Shown one piece after another: positions 24,781-34,751 of a DNA stretch of 64,000 nt. The stretch's first letter is position 1; the number at the start of each line of letters is the position of its first letter. Origin of the DNA: Herbiconiux solani NBRC 106740 (GTDB lineage: Bacteria > Actinomycetota > Actinomycetes > Actinomycetales > Microbacteriaceae). The position numbers were made by a program, and so were the translations under genes. The notes under the pieces are model-generated. The model did not search any database, was not told the origin of the DNA, and saw nothing but the letters and a program-made list of their open reading frames with translations. The DNA is taken from the NCBI RefSeq assembly GCF_001571005.1, contig NZ_BCST01000003.1:248001-312000 (forward strand), in the 5' to 3' direction.

Positions 24781-26210
24781 CCACCCCCGCGCCGGGCCCG
24801 TCCGACCCGCACGCAGCCGCGTCGTCCGACCCGCATGCTGGCGAGCCGCTCGCACCGAGCCGCACCGCGCATCCCGAGCCCGAACCCCCGGCCGTGACCC
24901 CGCGCACCGACCGGATCATCGGCCTCGACCTCGCCCGCTTCATCGCCCTCGCCGGCATGACGGCGACCCACGTCTGGCTCTCGGCCGGCCTCGGAACCGA
25001 CGAGGTCATCTGGGGTTCGAGCCTGTTCGAGGGCCGCGCCTCCGCCCTCTTCGCGGTGCTCGCCGGCGCCGGAACCGTCCTCGCCACCCGCGCACCCCTC
25101 CGCGACGGCCGCCGCGCCGCCGCCCGCCTGATGCTCCTCGGCCGCGGCACCGCGGTCATCGTCATCGGACTCACCCTGACGGCCCTGGTCGACCCGCCGA
25201 TCCTCGTCATCCTCGTCTACTACGGCATGCTGTTCTGGATGCTCGCGCTCGTCATCACCTGGCCCCGCTGGGCCCTCGTCGTCTCGGCTCTCGTCGTCGC
25301 GGTCGGGGCACCGATCGCGTCGGTCGCGGTGGCGGACGCCTTCGGGGTCACCGGGCGGGAGGCGGCGAACCCCTCGTGGACCGCCTTCGCCGATCCGCTC
25401 GAGCTGGCCCGCGGCATCCTGTTCACAGGGTCGTATCCCAGCCTGATCTGGCTCGCGTACGGCCTCACCGGTGTGCTCGTCGGTCGCGCGCTCCTGCGGG
25501 CCGTCGGCAGCGACACAGCCGGCGGCGTAGGTGCTGGCACCTCCAGTCGATCGAGAGAGGGAGCAGCGCAACCGACGGCGCTCCGGATGCTCGGGGTGCG
25601 GCTGGTCGCGATCGGTGCCGCGATCTGGCTGGCCGGCATCGCCGCCGCGGCTCTCGTCCAGGGCCCCCTGGGCGGTGTGCCGGCGGTCGCGCGCGATCTC
25701 GGAGTGAGCGACGCCGAGGCGCTCGAGCTCCTGCAAGTCGGCGGCGGAAGCCGACCCGCGTCGGGCAGCCCGTGGCTGCTCGCGGCGGTCGGCCCGCACA
25801 GCGGAACCACCCTCGACCTGGCCGTCACCGCCGGCTTCGCCCTGACCGTGATCGGCCTCTGCGTGCTGCTCGGCACCGTGCTGGGCCCACTCGCCCGCCG
25901 CATCCTGAGGCCGGTCACCGCGGCGGGTGCCGCACCGTTGACGGTCTACACGGCACACGTGCTGCTGGTCGGCATCGTCGTCGAGGCCGCGCTCGGCCGG
26001 CCGTACAGCACGCTGACCTATCAGGAGTACATCGCGCTCGACACCCCGTGGTACCTCTCCAGCGGCGGTTTCTACCTGGCGAATCTGCTGCTCGCCCTCG
26101 CGATCGGGGCGGCGCTCGCGGCTCTGCGGAAACGTGGACCGCTCGAGACGCTCGTCACCTGGACGGGTCGTCGAGGGGCCGCCCTCGCACGTCGCAGCTC
26201 GCGGGAATAG
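24777..26210 (+). CDS. DUF1624/DUF418-like membrane protein (HGSNAT-like)
   Basis: A 477-residue integral membrane protein with about ten helices. RIIGLDLARFIALAGMTATHVW at residues 43-64 is the first-helix motif of the heparan-alpha-glucosaminide N-acetyltransferase-like group, where an Asp-Arg and later His act in acetyl transfer. APLTVYTAHVLLVGIVVEAAL and a C-terminal DUF418-like region support this. It overlaps the DedA gene by 4 nt. The acceptor is unknown; a cell-envelope glycan is likely from the family. Confidence 0.82.
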   Translation: MTTPAPGPSDPHAAASSDPHAGEPLAPSRTAHPEPEPPAVTPRTDRIIGLDLARFIALAGMTATHVWLSAGLGTDEVIWGSSLFEGRASALFAVLAGAGTVLATRAPLRDGRRAAARLMLLGRGTAVIVIGLTLTALVDPPILVILVYYGMLFWMLALVITWPRWALVVSALVVAVGAPIASVAVADAFGVTGREAANPSWTAFADPLELARGILFTGSYPSLIWLAYGLTGVLVGRALLRAVGSDTAGGVGAGTSSRSREGAAQPTALRMLGVRLVAIGAAIWLAGIAAAALVQGPLGGVPAVARDLGVSDAEALELLQVGGGSRPASGSPWLLAAVGPHSGTTLDLAVTAGFALTVIGLCVLLGTVLGPLARRILRPVTAAGAAPLTVYTAHVLLVGIVVEAALGRPYSTLTYQEYIALDTPWYLSSGGFYLANLLLALAIGAALAALRKRGPLETLVTWTGRRGAALARRSSRE

Positions 26211-26238
26211 CGCACCCCCGGCTATCGTTGTAGGCGAT

Positions 26239-26254
26239 GCGGACCACAGTCCGC
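26239..26254. promoter_or_regulatory. Palindromic operator upstream of nitroreductase
   Basis: GCGGACCACAGTCCGC, a perfect 6-bp inverted repeat around CACA, directly abuts a TACTGT -10 box at 26256-26261. The CGGAC-N4-GTCCG core plus NTTA is the same as in the TetR operator at 330-351. Confidence 0.6.
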
Positions 26255-26307
26255 TTACTGTCCAACGGCGTGCAGCATCCTGCCTCTTCACCCTAAGGAC
26301 TCTTCCC

Positions 26308-26922
26308 ATGACGACCGAAACCCTCACGAACTCGCCCTCCGCCATTCCGGCGAAGACCGCCGAGACCAGCGCCCCCATCCACCCCACCCTCGCCGAGCGC
26401 TGGAGCCCCCGTTCCTTCGAGGCCGCCCAGCCCATCGACGAGGCGAAGCTGACCGCCGCGCTCGAGGCCGCCCGCTGGGCTCCCTCGGCCGCGAACTCGC
26501 AGCCCGCCCGATTCATCGTGGCCCGCCGCGGCTCGGACGCTTTCGCCACGATCGCCGCCTCCCTGATGGGCTTCAACGCCGTCTGGGCCGGCTCGGCCTC
26601 CGTGTTCGTCGTCGGTGTCGCCGAAGTGGCAGATGCCGACGGCAAGCCCCGCCGCTGGGCCGAGTACGACCTCGGCCAGGCGCTCGCGCACCTCTCCGTT
26701 CAGGCGCACCACGACGGCCTGCACGTGCACCAGATGGGCGGCTTCGACGTCGACGCGATCCGCACCGGATTCTCGCTTCCCGAGAGCCTCGTTCCCGTGA
26801 CGATCACCGCCCTCGGCACCGCGGCCTCGCCCGACGCCCTCCCCGACGACACCCTCCGCACCCGCGAGCTCGCCCCCCGCACCCGCCTCCCCCTGGCCGA
26901 CCTCCTCCTCACCAACGAGTAG
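26308..26922 (+). CDS. Nitroreductase family protein
   Basis: A 204-residue FMN-dependent nitroreductase-fold protein that uses NAD(P)H to reduce nitro compounds or quinones. RWSPRSFEAAQPID near residue 31 and EAARWAPSAANSQPARFIV near 53 are the FMN-phosphate motifs; YDLGQALAHLSVQAHHDGL and HQMGGFD near 115-145 form the dimer-interface flavin contacts. AAGGA lies 9 nt before the ATG. A palindrome matching the TetR operator at 330 precedes it, so it may be in that regulon. Confidence 0.9.
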   Translation: MTTETLTNSPSAIPAKTAETSAPIHPTLAERWSPRSFEAAQPIDEAKLTAALEAARWAPSAANSQPARFIVARRGSDAFATIAASLMGFNAVWAGSASVFVVGVAEVADADGKPRRWAEYDLGQALAHLSVQAHHDGLHVHQMGGFDVDAIRTGFSLPESLVPVTITALGTAASPDALPDDTLRTRELAPRTRLPLADLLLTNE

Positions 26923-27012
26923 CAGGTACCACCCCCACCACGAACGGGAGCGGGAGCCGACTCGCATTTGTCCGTCTCGAGCTCAGGAGGCGACGAGTCG
27001 TACTTGGAGTCT

Positions 27013-28932
27013 TTAGCCGCAGGTATTGAGGGAAGCGACTTGTTCACCGAGTGTGAGCGGGCCGCCCGAGAGAATCACTCTGTCCATGCCGGAGGAAGCA
27101 AACTTACTGAGAGTGGCTTCCGGCACACAGGTCGGCTGGACGAGAAAAAGAGGTGTGCCAAACGCAGCTCCGTAGGTGCCGCCCGCGAGGGCGTCAGAAA
27201 ACGAACCACCATTTGCGACGAGGGCCTGACCGAATTCGCCGAACGCATCCTCGTTGATCGTGCGCGAGACAGAGTAACGGTCAGGGCCACCCAGCCGACG
27301 CACAATGGCATCTCGGCCGATGTCTGCCTCGATGGCAGCACTGACGGAGACGGGACCGCCAACTATCTTGACCGTCTTCCCGGACCCGCTGTATCGCCGC
27401 ATCAGGTCGCGCTCTCCAGCCGACAACGCGGACTGTGAGCCGTCCACCAGGAGAATCCCAGCCCCACCGTGCCCAGCTGCCGCGCTGGCGGACAACGCAT
27501 CCGGATAGTTCCGCCCATCTGCGACATAGATGACCTTGCTCGCAGCAGGCGCGTAAACGCTGGTCAAGAGGGCGCGCGACACGGCGTATCGATCGACCCC
27601 GTCTATCCGTTCCACCGACGCTTTCGGAAGCGCCAGCTGAATGCGGCCGATGACCGTCGCGCTCACGGTCGCCGGACCTCCCACGATCACCACCCGGCTG
27701 GGCTCCAAAGCTCGCAGTCGATTCTCGACGACTACGGGAAGCGTGTCTCTTGCCGTGAGTAGCAGAGGTGCGTTGTTCCATCCCGCAATTGGCCCGGCGC
27801 TAAGCGCATCAGCGAACTTTTCTCCGCTGACAAGGAACACGGTGGAGGCGCTCGTCCATTCATTCGAGATGGCGACCGCCGTTTCGTATCGATCGGCCCC
27901 ATGGAGGCGATATGACGAGATTGAGGCCAACGAGTCCAGTCGTGCCAGCTTTCCGGCCCGTTTCTCCAGTGTCCAGACGAAGCGACCCTCCGTGAGCGCG
28001 AGCCCGGTGAGATCTCTCCGTGCCGACGGGAGATGAACGGATCCGTTCTGGCGAGGGTTGTCCCACCCGAGAGAATCCGTCGCGGCGTCCGCATACCACG
28101 TCCGATTCGGCGACGAGGCGAACCCAACGAGCTCGTCACGACCCGTGACGAGAATTTCACTCCCCGCGTTACCGGTGCTCAAATCGCAGGTCACATCCAT
28201 GATCTTCGCTCGCGTCTGCATAGCAACAGTGACGTGCGATGCCGTCGAGCGAATAAGGGCGACCTCCGTTGCGCCGGCAACATGACACTCTCGCACCAGC
28301 GTCCCAGATCGTTCCATCACCCAGATAGCCGACGAATCCGCGATAAGGACATGATCATCGCTTCCGCTAAGCGACGAAAGTGACTCCGCCCCGGGCACAG
28401 GCCACTCGTCGACGCCCCACGTCGACTCCGTGAGGCGCCCGAGCTGCCCGGTGCCCGACTCGGTGAAGTAGACCTGGTCGCCACCGTCCCAGATGTCGGC
28501 CGGGAAACTGTTGGGCGTGGGGATCCGTCGCTCCAAGGCGCGATGATCGTCCGTGAGGTGCACCACGTAGTTGGCCGTGAGCTGCACGCCCCAGACACCA
28601 CCCTCGTGGTCGGTCGTCATCTTCGTGACTGGGCCCGAGACCGGGATCGTCGCGAGCACCACGCCGTTGCGATCGAGGTGGAGCACGTTCCGCTCACCCA
28701 ACAACGAGACCCAGACCGTTCCATCGGCGCCTGCCACGATGTCGGTGGGCAGGCTCGACGTGTTCGGCAGGTCGAATTCGACGAGCCGCGTACCGGCGTC
28801 GATCGGGGGTGTGAGTTCTTCGGCGTGGACAGCACCATCACCGGGGTGCAGGCCTATTGCGAGCAATGAGGCTATGCCAGCGGCTGCGACGAGCGGCCAA
28901 CGAAACGAGAGGAGCGGGGTCCGGAGCATCAT
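27013..28932 (-). CDS. Secreted protein with N-terminal propeller-like domain and cell-wall-binding repeats
   Basis: A 639-residue exported protein. The signal peptide (about 1-35) ends near AVHAEEL. Residues about 40-330 look like a beta-propeller of the virginiamycin-B-lyase/NHL type (LPTDIVAGADGTVWVSLLGE, VTKMTTDHEGGVWGVQL). Residues about 345-639 contain three cell-wall-binding repeats (CWB2): YRLHGADRYETAVAISNEW, VERIDGVDRYAVSRAL and VRRLGGPDRYSVSRTINE, each followed by VFLVSGEKFADALSAG-like and VVIVGGPATVSA-like segments. CWB2 repeats anchor proteins to the wall. The DNA is visibly lower in GC than its neighbours, suggesting transfer. The start could also be ATG at 28929; it lies 46 bp downstream of clpB. 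Confidence 0.85.
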   Translation of the reverse strand: MMLRTPLLSFRWPLVAAAGIASLLAIGLHPGDGAVHAEELTPPIDAGTRLVEFDLPNTSSLPTDIVAGADGTVWVSLLGERNVLHLDRNGVVLATIPVSGPVTKMTTDHEGGVWGVQLTANYVVHLTDDHRALERRIPTPNSFPADIWDGGDQVYFTESGTGQLGRLTESTWGVDEWPVPGAESLSSLSGSDDHVLIADSSAIWVMERSGTLVRECHVAGATEVALIRSTASHVTVAMQTRAKIMDVTCDLSTGNAGSEILVTGRDELVGFASSPNRTWYADAATDSLGWDNPRQNGSVHLPSARRDLTGLALTEGRFVWTLEKRAGKLARLDSLASISSYRLHGADRYETAVAISNEWTSASTVFLVSGEKFADALSAGPIAGWNNAPLLLTARDTLPVVVENRLRALEPSRVVIVGGPATVSATVIGRIQLALPKASVERIDGVDRYAVSRALLTSVYAPAASKVIYVADGRNYPDALSASAAAGHGGAGILLVDGSQSALSAGERDLMRRYSGSGKTVKIVGGPVSVSAAIEADIGRDAIVRRLGGPDRYSVSRTINEDAFGEFGQALVANGGSFSDALAGGTYGAAFGTPLFLVQPTCVPEATLSKFASSGMDRVILSGGPLTLGEQVASLNTCG

Positions 28933-28978
28933 CCCTTCAGGATGCGCTCGGACCCCGCCCCTCCCGCGTGAGTACTTA

Positions 28979-31204
28979 CTACTCAGCCGAAACGTCAGGC
29001 GCATCTGCCGACGCAGGCGCATCGGGCGCCGCGGCAGCAGCCGCCGCCACCACCGTCAACCCCTCGCCATCCGAGGTCACGTCCACGAGCACCGTGTCCC
29101 CGTCCCGCACCGCACCCGACAGCAGCGACGTCGCGAGCCGGTCGTCGATCTCGTGCTGCATCAGGCGCCGCAACGGCCGCGCCCCGTAGATCGGGTCGTA
29201 GCCGCGCTCGGCGAGCCAGGTACGGGCCGACGGCGTCACCGCCAGCGAGAGCCGCCGCGACGACAGGCGCCGGTCGAGCCGGTCGACGTACAGCGAGACG
29301 ATCTGCGCCAGATCGGTCGACGACAGCGCCGAGAACACGACGATGTCGTCGAGCCGGTTCACGAACTCCGGCTTGAACGCGCGCCGAACCGCCTCGTGGA
29401 CCAGATCGGAAGCTGCAGCAGGCGACAGCGTCGGATCGACCAGATACTGCGACCCCAGGTTCGAGGTGAGGATCAGGATCGTGTTTCGGAAGTCGACCGT
29501 GCGACCCTGCCCATCGGTGAGCCGCCCGTCATCCAGCACCTGCAGCAGCACGTCGAAGACCTCGGGGTGCGCCTTCTCGACCTCGTCGAGCAGCACCACC
29601 GAGTACGGCCGGCGGCGCACGGCCTCGGTCAGCTGACCACCCTGCTCATAGCCGATGTACCCGGGAGGGGCACCGAGCAGCCGCGCCACCGAGTGCTTCT
29701 CGCCGTACTCCGACATGTCGATGCGCACGAGCGCCTTCTCGTCGTCGAAGAGGAATTCGGCGAGCGCCTTCGCGAGCTCGGTCTTGCCCACTCCGGTCGG
29801 CCCGAGGAAGAGGAATGACCCGGTCGGCCGGTTCTCGTCGGCGATGCCGGCCCGCGAGCGGCGCACCGCATCGGCGACCGCGCGCACGGCCTCCTTCTGG
29901 CCGATCAGCCGACGGCCGAGCTCGGCCTCGAGGTTGAGGAGCTTCTCGGTCTCGCCCTGGGTGAGCCGGTCGACGGGGATGCCCGTCCAGGCCGCGATCA
30001 CGGCCGCGATGTCGTCGCTGGTGACCCGGTCGTTGACCATCCGCTCGATCACCTCGCCGGATTCGGTGTCGGCCGTCTCGGCGGCCTCGGCGGCCGACAG
30101 GGAGCGCTCGAGCACGGGAATCTCGCCGTACAGCAGCCGCGAGGCCTGCTCGAGGTCGCCCTCGCGCTGGGCCCGCTCAGCGCGCATGCGCGCCTTGTCG
30201 AGCTTCTCCTTCAGCTCACCGACGGCGTTCAGAGCCGCACGCTCGCGGTCCCACCGCGCCTGGAGGTCGGCGAGGGTCGCGGTGCGCTGGGCCAGGGTCT
30301 CGCGCAGGGCGGCGAGCCTCTCGCGGGACGCCTCGTCCTTCTCCTTCTTGAGCGCCAGTTCTTCCAGGCGAAGACGGTCGACGCTGCGGCGCAGCTCGTC
30401 GATCTCGACCGGGGCCGAGTCGATCTCCATGCGCAGCCGCGAGGCGGCCTCGTCGATCAGGTCGATCGCCTTGTCCGGCAGCTGACGGCCCGGGATGTAG
30501 CGGCTCGACAGCGCGGCGGCGGCCACCAGCGCCGAGTCGGCGATGGCGACCTTGTGGTGCGCCTCGTAGCGCTCCTTGAGACCACGCAGGATGGCCACGG
30601 TGTCCTCGACCGAGGGCTCGCCGACGAAGACCTGCTGGAAGCGCCGCTCCATCGCCGCGTCGCGCTCGATGTACTCGCGGTACTCGTCGAGCGTGGTCGC
30701 GCCGATCAGTCGCAGCTCGCCGCGCGCGAGCATGGGCTTGAGCATGTTGGAAGCGGCGACAGAACCCTCCCCGCCGCCGGCGCCCATCAGCGTGTGGAGC
30801 TCGTCGATGAAGGTGATGATCTGACCGTCGGCCGCATTGATCTCGGCGAGGACGGCCTTCAGGCGCTCCTCGAACTCGCCGCGGTACTTCGCCCCCGCGA
30901 CCAGCGCCGCGAGGTCGAGCGAGACGAGCTGCTTGCCCTTCAGCGAGTCGGCGACGTCGCCGGCCACGATGCGCTGGGCGAGGCCTTCGACGACCGCGGT
31001 CTTGCCGACGCCGGGCTCGCCGATGAGCACGGGGTTGTTCTTGGTGCGGCGCGTGAGCACCTGGCTGACGCGGCGGATCTCGGCGTCACGGCCGATGACC
31101 GGGTCGAGCTTGCCGCTCGCCGCGATCTCGGTCAGGTTGACGCCGTACTGCTCGAGCGCGCTCTTCTGCTCATCGCCGCTCGGGTTTCCCTGGTTGGTTG
31201 GCAT
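28979..31204 (-). CDS. clpB: ATP-dependent disaggregase ClpB, short form without N-domain
   Basis: A 741-residue Hsp100 ATPase that, with DnaK, resolubilises aggregates. AAA-1 has Walker A GEPGVGKT and Walker [10 protein letters not shown]; a coiled middle domain follows ([20 protein letters not shown] to about residue 420); AAA-2 has GPTGVGKTE and [10 protein letters not shown]. The usual N-terminal double Clp-N domain (about 140 residues) is absent: the protein starts at [20 protein letters not shown]. The ATG at 31204 is chosen for the GAAGGAC 13 nt before it; ATG at 31234 would add ten residues. A perfect HAIR site upstream places it under HspR. Confidence 0.92.
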   Translation of the reverse strand: MPTNQGNPSGDEQKSALEQYGVNLTEIAASGKLDPVIGRDAEIRRVSQVLTRRTKNNPVLIGEPGVGKTAVVEGLAQRIVAGDVADSLKGKQLVSLDLAALVAGAKYRGEFEERLKAVLAEINAADGQIITFIDELHTLMGAGGGEGSVAASNMLKPMLARGELRLIGATTLDEYREYIERDAAMERRFQQVFVGEPSVEDTVAILRGLKERYEAHHKVAIADSALVAAAALSSRYIPGRQLPDKAIDLIDEAASRLRMEIDSAPVEIDELRRSVDRLRLEELALKKEKDEASRERLAALRETLAQRTATLADLQARWDRERAALNAVGELKEKLDKARMRAERAQREGDLEQASRLLYGEIPVLERSLSAAEAAETADTESGEVIERMVNDRVTSDDIAAVIAAWTGIPVDRLTQGETEKLLNLEAELGRRLIGQKEAVRAVADAVRRSRAGIADENRPTGSFLFLGPTGVGKTELAKALAEFLFDDEKALVRIDMSEYGEKHSVARLLGAPPGYIGYEQGGQLTEAVRRRPYSVVLLDEVEKAHPEVFDVLLQVLDDGRLTDGQGRTVDFRNTILILTSNLGSQYLVDPTLSPAAASDLVHEAVRRAFKPEFVNRLDDIVVFSALSSTDLAQIVSLYVDRLDRRLSSRRLSLAVTPSARTWLAERGYDPIYGARPLRRLMQHEIDDRLATSLLSGAVRDGDTVLVDVTSDGEGLTVVAAAAAAAPDAPASADAPDVSAE

Positions 31205-31273
31205 GGGTGGAATCGTGTCCTTCGTGAAATTCATGGTGTCGGATGCGCGCACTCGCACGGGCGCAGCATCAAA

Positions 31274-31294
31274 CTTGAGTTGACCTGACTCAAG
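31274..31294. promoter_or_regulatory. HAIR element (HspR site) of clpB
   Basis: CTTGAGT-N7-ACTCAAG, an exact match to the known HspR HAIR consensus, extended by AAA/TTT on both sides. It lies 70 bp before the clpB start, in a gap divergent from the mannosyltransferase gene. Confidence 0.92.
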
Positions 31295-31359
31295 TTTACC
31301 AGAGGTGACGATTTGATACCACTGGCAACCTATCCAGGCCGATGCCCATCTGATCGTGG

Positions 31360-31365
31360 TAAGAG
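31360..31365 (+). promoter_or_regulatory. Possible -10 box of the mannosyltransferase gene
   Basis: TAAGAG ends 6 nt before the GTG at 31372; a TTG at 31366 is the alternative start. The last base departs from TANNNT, so this is less certain than the other leaderless sites. Confidence 0.35.
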
Positions 31366-31371
31366 TTGAGG

Positions 31372-32910
31372 GTGCCTGTCCTTCCTCCGCGCATCCGTTT
31401 GCTGCTCGGGATCGCCGGCTCCCTCCTCATCGTCGTGGGCTCCCTCGGCGTCGGCTGGCTGGGCCCGGGTTCGATCCTGAGGGACTGGCTGTTCTTCTCG
31501 TTGCTCCGGAACTCCCGCTTCGCCGCCTCCGTGTGCGCGATCTTCGTCGTCGTCGGCGCCCTGCTGCTCCTGCTCGCCTGGATCTCGCTCGGCCTCTCGC
31601 TTCTCGCCACCGCCCGCTCCGCGAAGCGTGATCCGGATGCTGCGGCCCGCCGCTCGAGCACCGCCCTCTCGCAGGTGGTCACCTCCGCACTGGCCTGGGG
31701 TCTCCCCCTCATCCTGACCCTCCCGATGTTCAGCCGCGACATGTTCGCCTACGTCGGCCAGGGCCGCCTGATGGCCGCGGGCCTCAACCCCTACACGACC
31801 GGCATGGCCGACATCCCCGGCTGGTACGAGATCGGCGTCGACCCCACCTGGGCCGACTCGCAGACCCCCTACGGCCCCGTCTTCGTCTGGCTCGAAAAGG
31901 TCGCCATGATGGCGACGCACGCGATGCCGACCGAGGTCACGATCTTCCTGTTCCGCCTGATGGCCGTCGCCGGGCTCGCGATGCTGGCGTACTACGCCTG
32001 GCGCATCGCCAAGCACCGCGGTCTCAACGAGGCCGGAGTGCTCTGGATCGTCGCCGCCAGTCCGCTGGTGCTGATGAACTTCGTGATCGCGGGTCACAAC
32101 GACTCGCTCATGCTCGGCTTCATCGTCGGCGGCGTCTACTACGCCTTGAAAGACCGGCCGATCCTCGGCACGATCTTCGTGACCATCGCGATCGGCGTGA
32201 AGCCCATCGCCCTGGTGGCCCTGCCGATCATCGGGCTCATCTGGGCCGGTCAGGCCGCGGGCTGGGGTGCGGTCATCCGCCGCTGGCTCGCCGTCACCGG
32301 CATCTCGGTGGGCATTCTCGCCCTCATGGGCTGGGGCATCGGCGTCGGCTTCGGCTGGATCGGGGCGCTCTCGACGCCCACCGCCATCTCGTCCTGGTAC
32401 GCCCCCGCGAACATCCTCGGCATCAGCATCGGCGGCCTGTTCAACGTGGTCGGACTCGACGGCGGGCTCACGCAGACGATCGTCAAGCTCGCCCTGCTCG
32501 GGGTCGGCGCCTCGTTCACGACCTACTTGATGGTCAAGCGCCGCCAGGCCGACCCGTTGTGGCTCCTGGTCGGGGCCTTCGCGGGCATCGTGCTGCTGTC
32601 GCCCGTCATCCACCCCTGGTACGGGCTGTGGATGATCACGTTCATCGCGATCGCAGGAGTCCAGCGCCGCTGGCAGATTCGCACGGTCGTCTACGCCACC
32701 GTGTTCTTCATGCTGATCGGGCTGTCCGAGCCGCTCGACCTGATCCCGCGCATCCAGATCGACACCATGATCCCGGTCAGCGTGATCGGCCTCGCGATCA
32801 TCGGCGCGACCACGATCCTGATCGCCGCCGAGTACGCCTCACGGCGCCGGTTCACGGCGAGCGGGCTGGTGCTCGCCGCCGCACCGCTCAGCCGCGTCGA
32901 GCCCTCCTGA
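31372..32910 (+). CDS. mptB: Polyprenol-phosphomannose-dependent alpha-1,6-mannosyltransferase, MptB-like
   Basis: A 512-residue GT-C glycosyltransferase with about 12 to 14 membrane helices. The first external loop carries [20 protein letters not shown] and then [20 protein letters not shown], the acidic loop motif of actinobacterial MptA/MptB enzymes that use polyprenyl-phosphate mannose to extend lipomannan/lipoarabinomannan-type chains. [15 protein letters not shown] follows. GTG at 31372 is chosen because a -10-like TAAGAG ends 6 nt before it; TTG at 31366 would add two residues. The acceptor in this organism is unknown, probably a membrane lipoglycan. Confidence 0.87.
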   Translation: MPVLPPRIRLLLGIAGSLLIVVGSLGVGWLGPGSILRDWLFFSLLRNSRFAASVCAIFVVVGALLLLLAWISLGLSLLATARSAKRDPDAAARRSSTALSQVVTSALAWGLPLILTLPMFSRDMFAYVGQGRLMAAGLNPYTTGMADIPGWYEIGVDPTWADSQTPYGPVFVWLEKVAMMATHAMPTEVTIFLFRLMAVAGLAMLAYYAWRIAKHRGLNEAGVLWIVAASPLVLMNFVIAGHNDSLMLGFIVGGVYYALKDRPILGTIFVTIAIGVKPIALVALPIIGLIWAGQAAGWGAVIRRWLAVTGISVGILALMGWGIGVGFGWIGALSTPTAISSWYAPANILGISIGGLFNVVGLDGGLTQTIVKLALLGVGASFTTYLMVKRRQADPLWLLVGAFAGIVLLSPVIHPWYGLWMITFIAIAGVQRRWQIRTVVYATVFFMLIGLSEPLDLIPRIQIDTMIPVSVIGLAIIGATTILIAAEYASRRRFTASGLVLAAAPLSRVEPS

Positions 32911-32940
32911 GCCGAGGGCCCGGATCGGCCCCGAGAACAG

Positions 32941-33000
32941 AGCCGGGCCGAGCAGCACGGTACAGCGCAACACGGCACAGCGCAACGGCACAGTGCAGCG
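32941..33000. repeat. Short degenerate tandem repeat after mptB
   Basis: Three imperfect 15-bp units related to ACGGCACAGCGCAAC fill the short gap between two convergent genes. No further structure is seen. Confidence 0.45.
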
Positions 33001-33002
33001 AC

Positions 33003-34151
33003 TCAGCGCCGCGTCGACACCATCACGGTGAACTTGGTGTTGCGGTCGACCTGACGCGTCGGACCGACGGCCCGCTGCAGCGCCGCCCGGTACGACAGGT
33101 GCGAGTTGAAGACGGTCCACAGCTCACCCCCGGGCGCGAGCACTCGCCCCGCGGCCTCGAACAGCTTCAGCGCGATCCCGGCGTACACGGTCGACCCCAT
33201 GTGGAACGGCGGGTTCAGCACGATCAGGTCGGCGGAGGCGTCGTCGAAGCCCGAGAGGGCGTCGTCCCGCACCACCTCGACTCCGGCGAGGCCGTTGGCC
33301 GCGAGCGTCTCGCGCGTCGACGCGACGGCGGCCGCGGACTGATCGGTCGCGACCACCCGCAGTTCGGGCCGTGATCGGGCGAGGGCTGCCGCGAGCACGC
33401 CCGTGCCGCTGCCGAGGTCGATCGCCAGGGCGGAGCCGCCCCGTGCATCCGGTTTCATCGCGTCGAGATGAGGCAGCAGGAAGCGGGTGCCGATGTCGAT
33501 CTTGGTGCCGGCGAAGGCCCCGCCCGTCGCGCAGACCCAGAGCCCGAGGTCGTCGTGGAACTCGCGGTGGTGCAACGCGGCACCGATGCCCTCGCGGCGG
33601 CCGCGGGCGATGAGCACCCGCGACTTCTGGCGCGCCAGGGTGGCCGTGACGGAGTCGAACGCGCTCTCGAGCACCTCGTTCATCGCGGTCGTCATGTGCT
33701 TGAGCCGGCCTCCCGCGTAGACCTCGACCGCGGGATCGGCCCAGGCGGCGATCGCCCGGGCGAGGTCGTCGAGTTCGCCGAGGCTGCGCGGGAGGCGCAG
33801 GAGCACGACCTTCGCGCCCTGCAGCAGTTCGGGCCCGAGGGGCAGCGAGCGGAACCGGCGGCTGAGGTCGAGCCCGGGGAACCGCCGGGCGTTCTCAGCG
33901 AGAGCGAGCTCGCCCGAGAGTGAATCCTGGTGCACCCGGATGCCCCCGATCCCGAGCACCGCGGCGGCCCCCAGGGTCAGCGCCCCGTAGGCATCGCCGA
34001 TGACGACGACCGTGCCGGGTTCGTCGATCGTGGCCTCGAGCGCCGCGGATGCCTCGTCGAGGAGCAGGCGGTCGGCGGCGTCGACGGCGAAGAGGTTCTC
34101 GGCCTCGACATCGGGGTGACGCCGAAGGGCGTCGAAGGAGAACTCGGTCAC
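33003..34151 (-). CDS. RsmC/RlmG-like class I methyltransferase
   Basis: A 382-residue SAM-dependent methyltransferase with the duplicated architecture of RsmC/RlmG: a degenerate N-terminal half (VVVIGDAYGALTLGAAAVLG) and an active C-terminal half (AIDLGSGTGVLAAALARSRP for SAM binding, LIVLNPPFHMG with the NPPF motif for base methylation). Homologues methylate guanine N2 in rRNA. Start is GTG at 34151, 6 nt after TACGGT on the minus strand. Convergent with mptB. Confidence 0.88.
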   Translation of the reverse strand: MTEFSFDALRRHPDVEAENLFAVDAADRLLLDEASAALEATIDEPGTVVVIGDAYGALTLGAAAVLGIGGIRVHQDSLSGELALAENARRFPGLDLSRRFRSLPLGPELLQGAKVVLLRLPRSLGELDDLARAIAAWADPAVEVYAGGRLKHMTTAMNEVLESAFDSVTATLARQKSRVLIARGRREGIGAALHHREFHDDLGLWVCATGGAFAGTKIDIGTRFLLPHLDAMKPDARGGSALAIDLGSGTGVLAAALARSRPELRVVATDQSAAAVASTRETLAANGLAGVEVVRDDALSGFDDASADLIVLNPPFHMGSTVYAGIALKLFEAAGRVLAPGGELWTVFNSHLSYRAALQRAVGPTRQVDRNTKFTVMVSTRR

Positions 34152-34157
34152 CCCTCA

Positions 34158-34163
34158 ACCGTA
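34158..34163 (-). promoter_or_regulatory. -10 box, probable leaderless promoter of the methyltransferase
   Basis: On the minus strand TACGGT ends exactly 6 nt before the GTG at 34151. Confidence 0.5.
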
Positions 34164-34186
34164 CGCGCTCGCCCGTCGGTCAGCGG

Positions 34187-34686
34187 TTACACCCGGATGG
34201 GCGACGGTTCGGCAGGTGAAGGCCGCACTCGAGCCGGCCGGTTCGCGAAAGCGGTCGCGTAGATGATGCCGCTCGCGACCGCGACCGGCAGGGTCAGCAC
34301 GGCCACGGCGATCGCCGAGATCGTGGTCAGCGGGGCGACGTAGTCGCCCGTCCAGAGGAACGCGATGGTCAGCAGACCGATGAGCCCGGCGACGAGCCCG
34401 ATGATCAGCGTCGTGGCCGCGGCGACGAGCACCGTCGTCCCGAGGCACAGCCACGCGACCAGCTGCGGGCGAGGCGAACGCCATCGGCGCAGGATCGCGA
34501 ACGCGCTCACCCAGCCGCCGGCGAGCAGCAGGATGCCGACCACCCCGACCACGGCCACCCCGAGCTCGCCCCAGTAGTAGCCGTAGACGGCGTACCAGCC
34601 GAGAAGCGGCGCGCCGGCCACGACGGCGGCGCCGATGCAGAGGCCGGCGATCGTGCCGCCGGATGCCGGGTTATGAGGATTCGTCA
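34187..34686 (-). CDS. Hypothetical four-helix membrane protein
   Basis: A 166-residue integral membrane protein with four hydrophobic segments (about residues 12-32, 40-65, 75-100 and 120-150) and a short charged C-terminus ending in PSPIRV. I do not recognise the family. The GTG at 34686 gives MTNPHNPASGG and follows GATGCT by 6 nt; a start at 34693 would add RV but lacks support. It lies downstream of hspR on the same strand, 65 bp away, and may be read through from the chaperone operon. Confidence 0.7.
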
Positions 34687-34751
34687 CACGCACAGCATCG
34701 CGCGCGGCGACCTTCCTGTCAACGGCCGTGCCGGGTCGGCCGGGCGCGAGC

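Noticed and set aside
24327-26645. 772-codon open frame on the minus strand
   Set aside because: It covers three recognisable plus-strand genes and has no known domain or ribosome binding site.
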